Shown one piece after another: positions 32,431-43,277 of a stretch of DNA of 64,000 bases. Source of the stretch: Rugalucina vietnamica (taxonomy: Eukaryota; Mollusca; Bivalvia; Lucinida; Lucinidae); the NCBI GenBank assembly GCA_964017185.1, contig OZ024869.1, positions 69,658,315 through 69,722,314 of the forward strand. The letters are read 5' to 3'. The notes beneath the pieces were generated by a model. It had not been told where the DNA came from, did not search any database, and saw only the letters and a list, made by a program, of their open reading frames with translations. Both the position numbers and the translations under genes were made by a program. The first letter of the stretch is position 1. Every line of letters starts with the position of its first letter.

Positions 32431-33835
32431 TTATATTTGGAAACTCAATTCATAGTGTCTACGATAAAATTTAGAAAAGGTTTTTCGAAGTTTATGATAG
32501 CGATAGCCCTGTTGGAGAAGTTTTGCCGTTAAACATTTATTTCGAGCGTTGAAGTCTGTAACATGATTGCAGACTCTAGCAAACCTAATAATTAAGTTGC
32601 GAAATGTATACACCATAAGAAGCACGACGAGGAACGTCACCATCCAAAAAAGGAAAATTTACTATATCAAAATCAAAGTCATCGCGCTTATCATAAATTT
32701 TAGAAGAAACAAATCCATTTGCAACAGAAAGATGTAGATCTAAAAAGGGGGCTTCGGTAACTGAGATATTGACTTTGTTCAACTGTAGTTCAGGTGGATA
32801 AATTTGATTGACCATACCTTCAAAATAAGGGTTGTCAATGTTCAAAAGGTCATCGAGGTACCTAGATGTGGAACTGAAAGCCTCGATAACATCAGCTTGA
32901 TTATCATGGTTAAGAGAATCCATGAAATCTCTTTCGTAGCAGTATAAAAATAAATCAGCTACGAGAGGTGCGCAATTTGTACCCATCGGAATTCCAACAA
33001 TTTGTCTGTATAACTTGGTCCCAAATCTAATATAAATATTATCAAGGAGATAGGACAAGGCGTCGAATCTAATATAAATATTATCAAGGAGATAGGACAA
33101 GGCGTCGCACACATTCTGACATGACCAAAGTGTATACCGACTTTGGTCAGAGGAAGTGAAAAAAGCCTTTCTGTCATTACATGCCAAATAAAGTGAACCA
33201 TAGTTTTTAATGCCCTTTTGAAGGTCCATTCTATCAAATCCAGAAGTTTTTCTTTTATTAGATTATGTGGTAATGTTGTATACAGAGTAGAAAAATCATA
33301 TGTGGACAAGCTTGTCGCACGGAACCCTCTACACTTCAATTTACTGAGCACCTCACCAGAATTTTTATTGACCAAAACCAATTTTTATTTGAAGTTTCAT
33401 ACACTGTCTCACAGTATCTTATAACATGAGATTTGATAGCAGTAAGACAGGAAGTTAATAATTTAGAAAGTTCAGTGGTAGTACAAGAGCTAGAATTTGC
33501 AATAAATCTAGCTTTGTACGGTCTTTTGTGAAGCTTAGGTAACCAATACATCGTAGGAAGTTTGTCTTGGCCTTCATTGACACAAACAGAAAACTTAACA
33601 GGTAAATCGTTTAAGTGGGCATTAACTACAGACCATTCATCAGTATCTGTCTCCAGATAAGCCCTTGTACCATCAAGCTCCTGTTTTAAGGTGTTAATGT
33701 AGTGAAGCCTACAAACGACAACAACATTGTTTGCGGCTTTGTCTGCCGGAACCAAGACATACTTTCTATGAAATTCTTGGATACCCTGCTTCAAATGCCT
33801 AAATGACGATTTGGGTTTAGGAGGTAAAAGATTAG
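32431..33835 (-). pseudogene. Penelope-like reverse transcriptase, copy 2, facing copy 1
   Basis: Minus-strand order: FHRKYVLVPADKAANNVVVV and LPTMYWLPKLHKRPYKARFI (33336-33794), LSTYDFSTLYTTLPHNLIKE (32959-33381), then GIPMGTNCAPLVADLFLYCY and YLDDLL (32585-33229), then FARVCNHVTDFNARNKCLTA after a frameshift (32431-32643). It retains more of the N-terminal region than copy 1 but loses the C-terminus after LKT. A 45-bp tandem duplication repeats SYLLDNIYIRF in frame. It cuts into the LINE endonuclease fragment at its right edge. Confidence 0.78.
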
Positions 33836-34745
33836 TAGCTGCAGCTGAAGAAGGAACCGCTTTATGGAAAATGTCCAGTTTTCTTCAGGGTCCTTGATTG
33901 CATGCAGTTGGTTGCAAGTGTCCGTTAAGAAAGCTTGTCTTATGCTGTCTTGATTCAACTTTGAGACTTTCTTGTCTTGCGGTCGCCTCGCAGGCTGGAT
34001 TCTTAGGTTGAGTTTGCTGACAACCAGTGTGTGATCTGTCCAGCAGTCTGCACCACACATACATGTAGTCTTTGTCACTCTGACATCCTTTTTGTCTGTG
34101 AGATGCCAGTGTTTGGAACGGTGATGCATCCAGAATGTTTTGTTTCTATTAACTAGACAGAAGACTGTTGGTGATTAGAAGATCGTGTTCAGCACACTTC
34201 CTTAGAAGCAAGAGACCATTGCTGTTGCATTTTCTAACACCTTCTGAACCTATAACTCCTTCCCAGGTATTAAACTCGCCAAGAAGAATAAGTTTGTTTG
34301 TACGGGATGTTGCAGAAATAACGTTTGTCTGCACGGGGTGTTGCAGAAATAACGTTGTCTAAGCCATTACAGAACTTGTTCTTAACCTCATCTGGATTAG
34401 TTATCGTGGGTGCATATATATACATGTATATAGGCACTGCCGATAGCTGCCGATAGTTGCATGTTTATTGCCTGACAAGGGAAGTCTCGATGCCATTAGG
34501 CGGCCATTGATGTCCTTTAGCAATCTCATGAATGCTTACCAACAAGTTTTGTTTAATGGCAAAGCCAACTCCCTCACGCCTCTCCTCACTTTTGCGTCCG
34601 CTCCAGAAGAAGGTGTGTCCAGCACAAACTTCTTTGTTCTCCCCAACATCTGCGATTCGAGTCTCAATCGGTGCAGCTACATATATCTGTATATCATACT
34701 CCCAAGGTCTCTGCCCACAAGGGCCTTTCTACGCTGACTTCGTAA
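33836..34745 (-). pseudogene. RTE-like LINE fragment, endonuclease domain
   Basis: Minus-strand pieces: FFWSGRKSEERREGVGFAIK near 34560-34620, TITNPDEVKNKF near 34375-34410, [20 protein letters not shown] and [20 protein letters not shown] (34149-34334), then RSKHWHLTDKKDVRVTKT, CGADCWTDHTLVVSKLNLRI and DPEENWT (33791-34129). This is an APE-type endonuclease. The usual GDFN appears as GEFN, and GADCWTDH carries the terminal catalytic His. Frames are broken, and the fragment is truncated by the Penelope-like copy. Confidence 0.8.
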
Positions 34746-35704
34746 AGAACTGGTAAATACCAAGGAAGAGGTGGGTCCATCTCGAGACGACTGAAAAGTT
34801 ATATATAAAAAGTGATGGGGCGCTTGTACAGCTGCCTCAGCATAACTGAGAACTTGCTAGGATGGCAAACCACAAATACCGTGGTATTTATCACGACTAT
34901 TTTTAAATCTATATCATTTAAGACTCACCCAGGATTACCTGTTACAGGGAACTCGGAGGTTCGGGGAACTCGGAGGTAAACAATGGAAGGCAAATCCGAC
35001 TATGGACAGTATTTATCCTATTTTATTTTCAATTTACGTCCACTTCAGGAATTTTAACATATCGCACATACAAAGTTTAGAAGACGAAGCCCCTGCATGC
35101 ACCATCAGTTTAAGCTGATACGTCAATTTTCAATCAAAAATAAATAATGTCAACAGGAAATTGCATGATTGTAAAGCATTTTCAATTCGGACCACTTAAT
35201 TTTGAGTATTTACGACATTTTCGCATTAAACAGCGGCTGGTTTCTAAAAACACAGTGTCTTAATGAGCATCATGCAAAATGTTACCCTCATATATGCAAA
35301 ATATCCTGTGTTTTTACCCAAGTAAATGTAGGAGGTATCACAATTTTGGGTACGGTAATTATCGGAGGTATGATCTGGATAACTCGGAGTAACGTCAAAA
35401 TTAGGATATGGGTAAAGTCGGAGGCTCAGTTCATTGAAAATGACTCGTGATTTTTCTTCTTGAGCAAACTAGACTTTAATTTTATGACATACAGTCCAGT
35501 TAATATGTAAAGTACCAAATATACATTAATATGTCACTCTAACCTACATGTATGTTACTCTAACCTAAATGTATGGCATGGACTTATTATCAACATATTT
35601 AAGGGTATAATTATTTGGCATGCTTATTATGATGTCGATTTCATTAAGCATTCTTAATCATTCAATCACTAACGCATGTGTTCATTCCACTCTCAGGGTA
35701 ACAA

Positions 35705-35850
35705 CTGGAGCAAGCCAAGGTCTGCTTGCGGATGTGTCATGAATTTATTCTGGGGTTCTCCCGTGTTCGCCCAACCTATTGATGGAGTCGTCTCGATATG
35801 TCTGAAACAACCTAGTAAATGTGAAAGGGACATCAGACAATAATAATAAA
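35705..35850 (+). mobile_element. SINE-2 copy, 5'-truncated
   Basis: Starts in the body at GAGCAAGCCAAGGTCTGC, then GTTCGCCCAACCTATTGATG and CGTCTCGATATGTCTGAAAC, and ends in an AATAATAATAA tail. This tail confirms the displaced 3' part at 23210-23298. Confidence 0.65.
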
Positions 35851-35959
35851 AAACTGAGCGACCGCATTAGAAAACCGTCCCACAATTAGCTTAACTCGTC
35901 TGAAACATTTTGCCAAAATCTGTGATAACCTCATAATTCAAAGTGTCAAAAGGGGAGAT

Positions 35960-36176
35960 CTAGATGAAAAAAGGTACAAGTTGGCAATGATCAGGAAAAG
36001 GCGCAATCAGAAAGAAATTCCGACCCCAAGGAAACCGAGGCAGGAAAAAACCAAATTGACAATTCATTGAATTAGGTACTTATACTGAGAGAACATATCG
36101 TAAGCCGAGCGAGCAGCTATTGCCCAATAGGCAGCCACTCAATTACCATAACTTAAACTAAAACTATGAAAACGTA
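35960..36176 (+). repeat. Dispersed repeat H
   Basis: GATCAGGAAAAGGCGCAATC, ACATATCGTAAGCCGAGC and AGCTATTGCCCAATAGGCAG are shared with the copies at 27480-27692 (minus) and 39672-39872. Confidence 0.7.
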
Positions 36177-37669
36177 CATAAAGTATCATCAGCTCTTGAA
36201 AGAAAACCCGTATTCTGTGTGTTCAAGTAAAAACGTGTGTGCACAAGATTTTTCAGGTCAATCGAGTTCAAACGCAGACGAGGGCACTGACAAAAGTATC
36301 CTCGCCTCCGTATTTCTCCCAATCGAAAGTTGGCCAAGAAAATTTAGCATCAGCCGTTTTAAAAAGCTGTTAAATGACATTTTTTTACATGTGCATCATT
36401 GAAAAATTCTACCGAGTACCAACAGTCGATAATGCGAATAAAGATAAATAATGCACACAAGATGGGATGTAAGGGGTTTAGATTGCATAGACGGTAGCTT
36501 GCTCGTTGATCATCTCCTTTCCTGGTATACATCAAACACCCCCTCCCCAATACGCATGTGCGCATACTTACCGTGTCACAACAATCAGAAAAAAACGTTT
36601 TGCGCTTACCTTTCCTTAATTCGTAGGCAAATGTAAGTGATCCAAACAAATATACTCTCAGATAAGCATTATCAAGAAAAACAGAGAGGAAAACAGCTCT
36701 TTAAATTTTGAAATACCTCCGAATCTCCAAAACCGTCCCTCCGAGTTCCCAATAATACATTTCAAAATTACTCCGAGAATTCCCGTATCAAAAGATGTGA
36801 CACCATCTTAATGTTTTTAAGCCTGTGGAGTTTATCCTTTTGTAATCAGGCGCAAGGATGCTTAAAATATCGAAGAGAAAGCCTAAATTTTGAAATGTAA
36901 CTGCCAGTTTTTTGACAAATGTTATTGGTCGTCCACTATTTACCTGATAATACAAATTTTCTTGCTGCGTGAGCATAATTCTGAGTTCGAAATACTTTAG
37001 CATGTTTATGTGAGGACAAAGACGGCCACACTGTTCATAAATTGTTTGCTTATTATAATACCTTTTAGCCCAAAACACCAATAAGTTCTGATTTTACCGT
37101 TATGTGATATTGAAAATGATATTATAGCAAACACACATGTGTGTTTGCTTTAGGATAAACGTACGTAAGAAATTTAGAATAAAAAATCTACATACCTTAC
37201 CGAACAAAACCGACGGTTAGGCGGCCATTAATGTTTGGCGCAGACATTTTTGTCGGCATGCGCAGACAATGTGTCGTTCAGATGTCGTGAAATTTGTACT
37301 TTCTTTTTCTTTTTTCGGCTGAACATTTTTCTTTGTCAAACATATTTCCATATATCCTATTTCAGATCATATTTGTTTCCAAAATGTAAAAATATAAGAT
37401 AAATACACAATTTACAAATGCAGACGACGATGAAGATTGGTTTTTCGAAATTACACCGTTAAAATCCTCGTATTATAGCAAACCAGTCAACAAGGCAATA
37501 TAAACGCTCGAAAAAACAAGCGTCTGCGAGGTGTACCTAAAGCAGGTAACCGGCGAAATTATCGAGACGTTTCGAACAGACGGAAATTACGCCGTGAATA
37601 GCGTGCCTGGTTATTTTTGGGGGACAATATTTGAGGTTTGAAGGAATAGAAGGAAAACATTTAAGGGAG

Positions 37670-38475
37670 CTACCTACCTAGGTCTACCTAAAAACCTAAC
37701 TAGGTCTACCTAACTACCAAGGTCTACCTGCCTACCAAGGTCTACCTACCTAACTAGGTCTACCAACCTAGGTCTACCTACCTAGGTCTACTTTCCAAGG
37801 TCTACGTACCTAAGTCTACTAACCAAGGTTTATCTACCGGGGTCTACTTATCAAGGTTCCCTTTCCTAGGTTTACTTACCTATGTCTTAGTCTACCTATC
37901 TAGGTCTACCTTCCAAGGTCTACTTATCTAGGTCTACTTACCAAGGTCAAGTTGCCAAGGTCTACATACCTAGGTCTACTTCCAATGTCTACATACCTAG
38001 GTCTACTTACCAAGGTTTATCTACCTAGGTCTACTTACCTTAGTCTATCGAACTAGGTCTACTTACCAAGGTCTCACTTCCGGGGTCTACTTACCAAGGT
38101 CTGTTTACCAAGGTCTACCTTCTATGGTCTACTTACCAAGTCTACTTACCAAGGTCTACCCACCTAGGTCGACTTACCAAAGTCTACCTACTAGGTCTAT
38201 TAACCAATATCTACCTACCAAGGTCTACCTACCAAGGTCTACCTACCAAAACCTACATACTAAGTCTACTTCCAATGTCTACTAACCTATTTCTACCTAC
38301 CAAGGTCTAACTATCTACGTCTGCTTACCAAGGTTTACTTACCTAGGTCTACCTACCTAGGTCTGCTTACCAAGGTATACATACCTATCTATGTCTACTT
38401 ACCAAAGTCTACTTACCTAGGTCTACCTACCTAGGTCTACTTCCCAAGGTCTACCTACCTAGGTCTACTTACCTG
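37670..38475. repeat. Minisatellite, 14-15-bp unit AGGTCTACCTACCTA
   Basis: Dozens of variant units (AGGTCTACTTACCA, AGGTCTACCTACCTA). A second block of the same unit is at 38869-39045. Between the blocks lie (GA)n at 38653-38692 and (AAAT)n at 38735-38766. The frame with a YLPRSTYLG pattern is repeat-driven. Confidence 0.92.
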
Positions 38476-38650
38476 TTATTTAATATTTATTTTCGAAAAC
38501 ACACATCAAAACAAACGTATAATTATACATGAAGATATGAAATACATATACAACAGTAACAGGCATGTAATAACAATTTTCCACTATAAGTATTTACTAA
38601 CCTGACTTACGAATGATTTATTATGTGAATTCAAAAATATTCAAATAAAC

Positions 38651-38697
<47 letters not shown>

Positions 38698-38868
38698 GAA
38701 ACGAGGTAGGAAAGAGTTAGGGTACCACTAGTAAACAAATAAATAAATAAATAAATAAATAAATAACTTAATAGATAAATAAATTTCTGCTGCCTTCTGT
38801 TATGAATTTAAATAATAAGTGTGTTAAATTTGCCCCATCGTCTGTGGAACTGGGCCATTTTTTCTCTC

Positions 38869-39045
38869 AAAAAGGTCTACTTACCTGGGTCTACCTACTA
38901 TGTCTACTTACCAAGGTCTACGTCCGGGGTCTACTTACCTAGGTTTACTTACCTAGGTCTACGTACCAAGGTCTACTTACCAAGATCTACCTACCTAGGT
39001 TTACCTACAAGGTCTACTTACTCAGGTCTACTAAAATGGATAGCT
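38869..39045. repeat. Second block of the AGGTCTAC minisatellite
   Basis: Same unit as 37670-38475, separated by about 390 bp of other AT-rich sequence and microsatellites. Confidence 0.9.
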
Positions 39046-39418
39046 GGATACACTTATTGACACAAAAATCCCAGCATACGGTTTTCCGTGTGTGTTTGCA
39101 GATAAGGCAGCGTGCCTTTATTTCATATTACTGACCCTAGTCTAAGGCTCCTTCCATTGTTTACCTCCGAGTTCCCCGAACCTCCGAGTTCGCTGTAACA
39201 GGTAATCCTGGGTGAGACTAGATCGGGTAAAAACCTGAAAATACCTGCAATCAATAACCTGTTTACCTGATGCAAATCTATAATCATATGTCAATTGACT
39301 GAAATTGCGGGGTACCAACACGTATTTATAGATATATGTCATACGTCCCAAAGATTGCACAAAAAGACACAATTCCATATTTTCAATTTATTCATCTTTT
39401 AAACATGAAACATTAACA

Positions 39419-39586
39419 ATGTCCGTGAACAAGGATATTCATCGTCTTATCCGGACGGTCGGGAAACTGGCCGATGGACAGGCCCGCGTTTGCGAGTTAA
39501 TATGGGACGACGGAAAGATACTCGGGTTCAGGGTTCAGATCTCGCCAAACTCGGGTTTATACAAAGGCGGCCGATTTAAATTCAAG
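39419..39586 (+). CDS. E2 ubiquitin-like-conjugating enzyme, exon 1
   Basis: Exon 1 of a two-exon gene (39419-39586 joined to 43278-44042; 310 residues). It encodes residues 1-56, beginning MSVNKDIHRLIRTVGKLADG and ending NSGLYKGGRFKFK: the N-terminal helix and first strands of a UBC fold. The exon ends in phase 0 at GTAAGG. FRVQISPNSGLYKGGRFKF resembles the NEDD8 E2 UBE2M more than typical ubiquitin E2s. The first ATG of the frame was chosen as the start; no promoter element could be assigned. The 3.7-kb intron holds repeat H, a Penelope-like module, an HLE1 copy and two MITEs. Confidence 0.85.
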
Positions 39587-39671
39587 GTAAGGGGATGTTT
39601 AATAAGGTAGCTGTCTGGGACCCTTACTTAATAAAGTTGTGTTCTTGTTCCTTGATAATATATATGATGTC

Positions 39672-39872
39672 AAAAGGTACAAGTAGGCAAAGGTCAGGAA
39701 AAGGCGCAATCAGAAAAAGATTCCCACTCCAAAAACCGAGATGGGGAAAAAACTAAATTAACAATCAGGTACTTATACCATGAAAACATATCGTAAGCCG
39801 AATGGGCAGCTATTTTCCCAATATGTGGCCACTCAGTTACCTAAACTTAACTAAAATTATGAAAACACATAA
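39672..39872 (+). repeat. Dispersed repeat H, in the E2 intron
   Basis: GGTCAGGAAAAGGCGCAATC, CATATCGTAAGCCGAATG and GCAGCTATTTTCCCAATATG match the other two copies. Confidence 0.7.
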
Positions 39873-40143
39873 GGCGCCAACAGCACAAAAGATTTGTTTT
39901 TAAACACCAAGACATAAAACGAAAGAACCACCACAGAAGTATCGCCTTGGAACGATCAGTAATATAAAATTACTGGCGGGCTTAAATCGATTTTACAGGT
40001 ACCTAACCTCACCCTCAGCTTCTGCAGTGGTTCATAACATTTAGTTAGTTCTTCGATCCTCGTGGTGAATCTCTAACTAGTCAATGAATCATCAAGAACA
40101 AACAGATAAATCATGATAAACATCCTGATGAATCAAAAACGAG

Positions 40144-40300
40144 GACTCAACAGATTCAGTAAGCTGCCGGACGATGGAGATCCCTGATCGCCGAATAACT
40201 TACTAACTCCGGAGCAAAAGAAAAACACCAGCTGGACCCCGGTGGGCCAAGCAACAGAATAGAAGCTCCGGCCCCAACCAACTAAAATGAATAGCCTATC
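40144..40300 (+). repeat. Solo copy of the Penelope-associated module
   Basis: CAACAGATTCAGTAAGCTGC through GCTCCGGCCCCAACCAACTA matches the minus strand of 32240-32415. In-frame stops are present, and no adjacent reverse transcriptase is seen. Confidence 0.6.
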
Positions 40301-40685
40301 AAGTAGCTTATGAGTGGTCATTAGCTTTTGATGATGTATATTCATTCCTGAATTTTGTTTCGAGCGGAGATTAGATAATCATTTTATCATGATTGTATTT
40401 GCACCAAAAATTAGCCCGTATCTTAACTCCTTCCTGTCTGTAAGGCAGCATAAAGTCAGGGACTCTCATTAAGACCCGACCCACCGGCAGGAAAGCAAGT
40501 ATTTGGACCATACACACTTAAGTCTCTGAGCATGATAAAGTTGACGATGCAATGTCCAAGGTAAGAACTGAAGGTCCATGGATTGAAATAATTTACCCAT
40601 GTTTGACGAATGGATTTTCCCATCATTATCATTTGGGCCAGTCCACTTTTATTTTTAGGGGCGTCAGGGGTGATTTTTCAATTTT

Positions 40686-42658
40686 TAGCTCACCTGAGCC
40701 GAAGGCTCACAGGTGAGCTTATAGTATACCCATGCTCCGGCGTCCGTCCGTCGTCCGTCCGTCCGTCGTCCGTCGTGCGTCGTCCACAATTTCAAAGATC
40801 TTCTCCTCTGAAACCGCTTGGCCAATCAAAGCCAAACTTCATGTGGAGCATCCTTAGGAAGGGAGAACGAAAGTTTATATAAATGGTCCAGGTCACATGA
40901 CCAAGATGGCCGCCATGGCTATAAATAGCAAAAACCTTTAAAAATCTTCTTCTCCAGAACCAGAGTTCCGATTTCCACGAAACTTGGTATGTAGCACTGG
41001 GAATGCAAGCCCATCATAGTTTATATAAATCATGACCCTAGGATGACCTTGACCTATTTTACGGCAAGGTCAACTTAGGTCGCCAATGCATTTGAATGGG
41101 AAAAAATGGTAAAATGCTATCTAATGGGTAAAACTTACTGGGAATAGGCAAATGGACAGAAGATTAATATTTATTGAAAATTTTAGCCTCTGGGGGGTTG
41201 TCTGCCCCTGCCCCGGGGCTATATACATGCATATTTCCATAATAATGAAACATCTTCTCCCCTGAAACCGCTTGGCCAATCAAAGCCAAACTTCATATGG
41301 AGCATCCTTGGGAAGGGGGAAAGAAAGTTTATATAAATGGTCAAGGTCACATTACCAAGATGGCTGCCATGGCTATAAATAGAAAAAAAAAAAACATTTA
41401 AAAATCTTCTTCTCCAGAACCAGAAGGCCAATGATTTTGAAACTTAGTGTGAAGCATCAGTGACTGGAGCTCTACAAAGTTTATATAAATCATGACCCTG
41501 GGATGACCTTGACCTATTTTACGGCAAGGTCAACAAAGGTCGCCAATGCATTTGAATGGGGAAAACTTTTAAAATGTCATTTAAAGTGAAAGTCTTGCAG
41601 GAAATGAGCAGTAGGTTGAATATTAATGATTCTGAAAAAATTGGACACCAGGGGCTCATTTGCCCCCACCCTGGGGCATTATACATGTATATTACCATAA
41701 TATTCAAACATCTTCTCCTCTGAAACTGCTTGGCCAATCAAAGCCAAATTTTATGTGAAGCATCTATAGAATGGGGGAATCATTGTGTATATAAATAATC
41801 CAGGTCACATGACCAAGATGGCCTCCATGCCCATATATGGTAAAAACCCTTCAAAAATCTTCTTCTCCGGAACCGGTGGACTAATTTCAAAGAAACTTGG
41901 CGTGAAGCATCGATGGCTTAAGTACTATAATGTATATATATAAATCATGACCCTGTGGTGACCTTGACCTATTTTACGACAAGGTCAACATAGGTCGCCA
42001 ATGCATTTGAATGGGGAAAACTTTTAAAATGTCATTTAAAGTGAAAGTCTTGCAGGAAATGAGCAGTAGGACTGAATATTAATGATTCTGAAAAAAATTG
42101 GACCCCAGGGGCTCATCTGCCCCCACCCCGGGGCATTATACATGTATATTAACGTAATATTCAAACATCTTCTCCTCTGGAACCACTTGGCCAATTAAAG
42201 CCAAATTTTATGTGAAGCATCTATATAATGGGGGAACAAATGTATAATCTAGGTCACATGACCAAGATGGCGGCCATGCCCATATATGGTAAAACCCTTC
42301 AAAAATCTTCTCTGAAACCAATAGACTGATTTCAATGAAACTTTGCGTGAAGCATTGATGGCTAAAGTACTGCAATTTGTATATCATGACCCTGTGATGA
42401 CCTTGACCCAGTTTATGGCAAGGTCAGCATGGGTTGCATGCATTTGAATGGGGGAAAACTGTTAAAATGTCATTTGAAGGGAAAAGCAAGCTGAAAATTG
42501 GCAAATGGACAGAATATTGATTATTCTGAAAAAAAGAAAATCTCCCAAGGGCTTCATCTGCCCCTGCACTGGGGTTAAATACCATAATATTCAAACATGT
42601 TTATTGGTATATGCAGCAGATCTCAGGTGAGCGTTTACAGGACCATTGGTCCTCTGGT
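40686..42658 (+). mobile_element. HLE family 1, second copy, in the E2 intron
   Basis: Left hairpin TAGCTCACCTGAGCC with GGCTCACAGGTGAGCT, then a GTCCGTCCGTCGTCCGTCCG spacer. About four core units of roughly 460 bp follow, then CTCAGGTGAGCG, the hairpin AGGACCATTGGTCCT and the end CTGGT. It is about 2.0 kb, one core unit longer than the copy at 14789. Confidence 0.75.
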
Positions 42659-42670
42659 ATTTAATTTTTT

Positions 42671-42785
42671 CGATGAAAACTCTGTAAACAAACAGAATAG
42701 CCCCAGATGGAACGCCGCGTTCTGCGGCGTCACATCTGGGGCTATTCTGTTTGCCTGTGTCCCATAAAATAGACGCCAGGCTTAA
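42671..42785. mobile_element. MITE-4 copy, compact palindrome
   Basis: CAGAATAGCCCCAGATG and CATCTGGGGCTATTCTG are perfect inverses around a GCCGCGTTCTGCGGC hairpin. The right arm continues TTTGCCTGTGTCCCATAAAA. The relative at 61299-61490 carries the inverse of that extension on its left arm. Confidence 0.7.
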
Positions 42786-42927
42786 ATGAGTTAATTAATT
42801 AAAATCTGAACTCGGAAAGAAAGAACAACACAAGGCATTAAAACTTCAAGAGCAAGATGACTAGCTTTTTGCCAGCGAGGCAGTTAACCAGCTAGAATTA
42901 ACTAAAACGCAGGCGGCGAGCACAACA

Positions 42928-43171
42928 GGGCCCAGTTGTTCAAAATTAACGACATCGTTAGTTAACGATTCGCTAAAATTTCAAACATGAATATTACATA
43001 TACAAATATTTTTTTTTCTTTCTTTTGTGCTGTCGCATTGCAAAGGATTCTCACATTTTATCAACAAAAATAACAGTGCATTTGCTTATGTAGTCCGCAT
43101 TAACTTAACGAGTTGAGGTTTTAACGATGACGTTAAAAGCTAACGAAATTAAGTTTTGAACAACTGGCCCC
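42928..43171. mobile_element. MITE-5 with 18-bp TIRs, upstream of E2 exon 2
   Basis: GGGCCCAGTTGTTCAAAA and TTTTGAACAACTGGCCCC are inverted ends. TTAACGA-type repeats lie just inside both ends. It stops about 105 bp before the exon 2 acceptor. Confidence 0.7.
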
Positions 43172-43277
43172 AGATAGACAGACAGGCGGAACAAACAGTC
43201 AAAATAAAAGGTAATGTTATAACTGAGTACATTTTGCCATTATTTGTGGAAAAACAAATCATTATTTTATTTTGCAG

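Larger units (their letters stand above)
34925..39215. mobile_element. 4.3-kb TIR element, 3-bp TSD GAC, with TCGGAGG subterminal repeats
   Basis: The left end TCACCCAGGATTACCTGTTA and the right end CAGGTAATCCTGGGTGA invert over about 65 bp and include GAACTCGGAGGTTCGGGGAA. GAC occurs at 34922-34924 and 39216-39218. Further CTCGGAG/CTCCGAG motifs occur at 35325-35435 and 36710-36785. No transposase was recognised. Cargo: a SINE-2, repeat H, and the AGGTCTAC minisatellite. Its right end is 203 bp before the E2 start codon. Confidence 0.65.

Noticed and set aside
32164..32532. 122-codon plus-strand frame (VGWGRSFLSVAW segment), also seen in inverse at 40133-40345
   Set aside because: It reads the opposite strand of the Penelope-associated module; the minus-strand reading at 32.3 kb has the better codon continuity.
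37670..38475. CRISPR-like array
   Set aside because: The units are 14-15 bp with no unique spacers, and the context is animal DNA. The other arrays in the window are likewise contiguous tandem repeats.
38821..39060. 79-codon frame with a YLPRSTYLG repeat
   Set aside because: Translation of the AGGTCTAC minisatellite.
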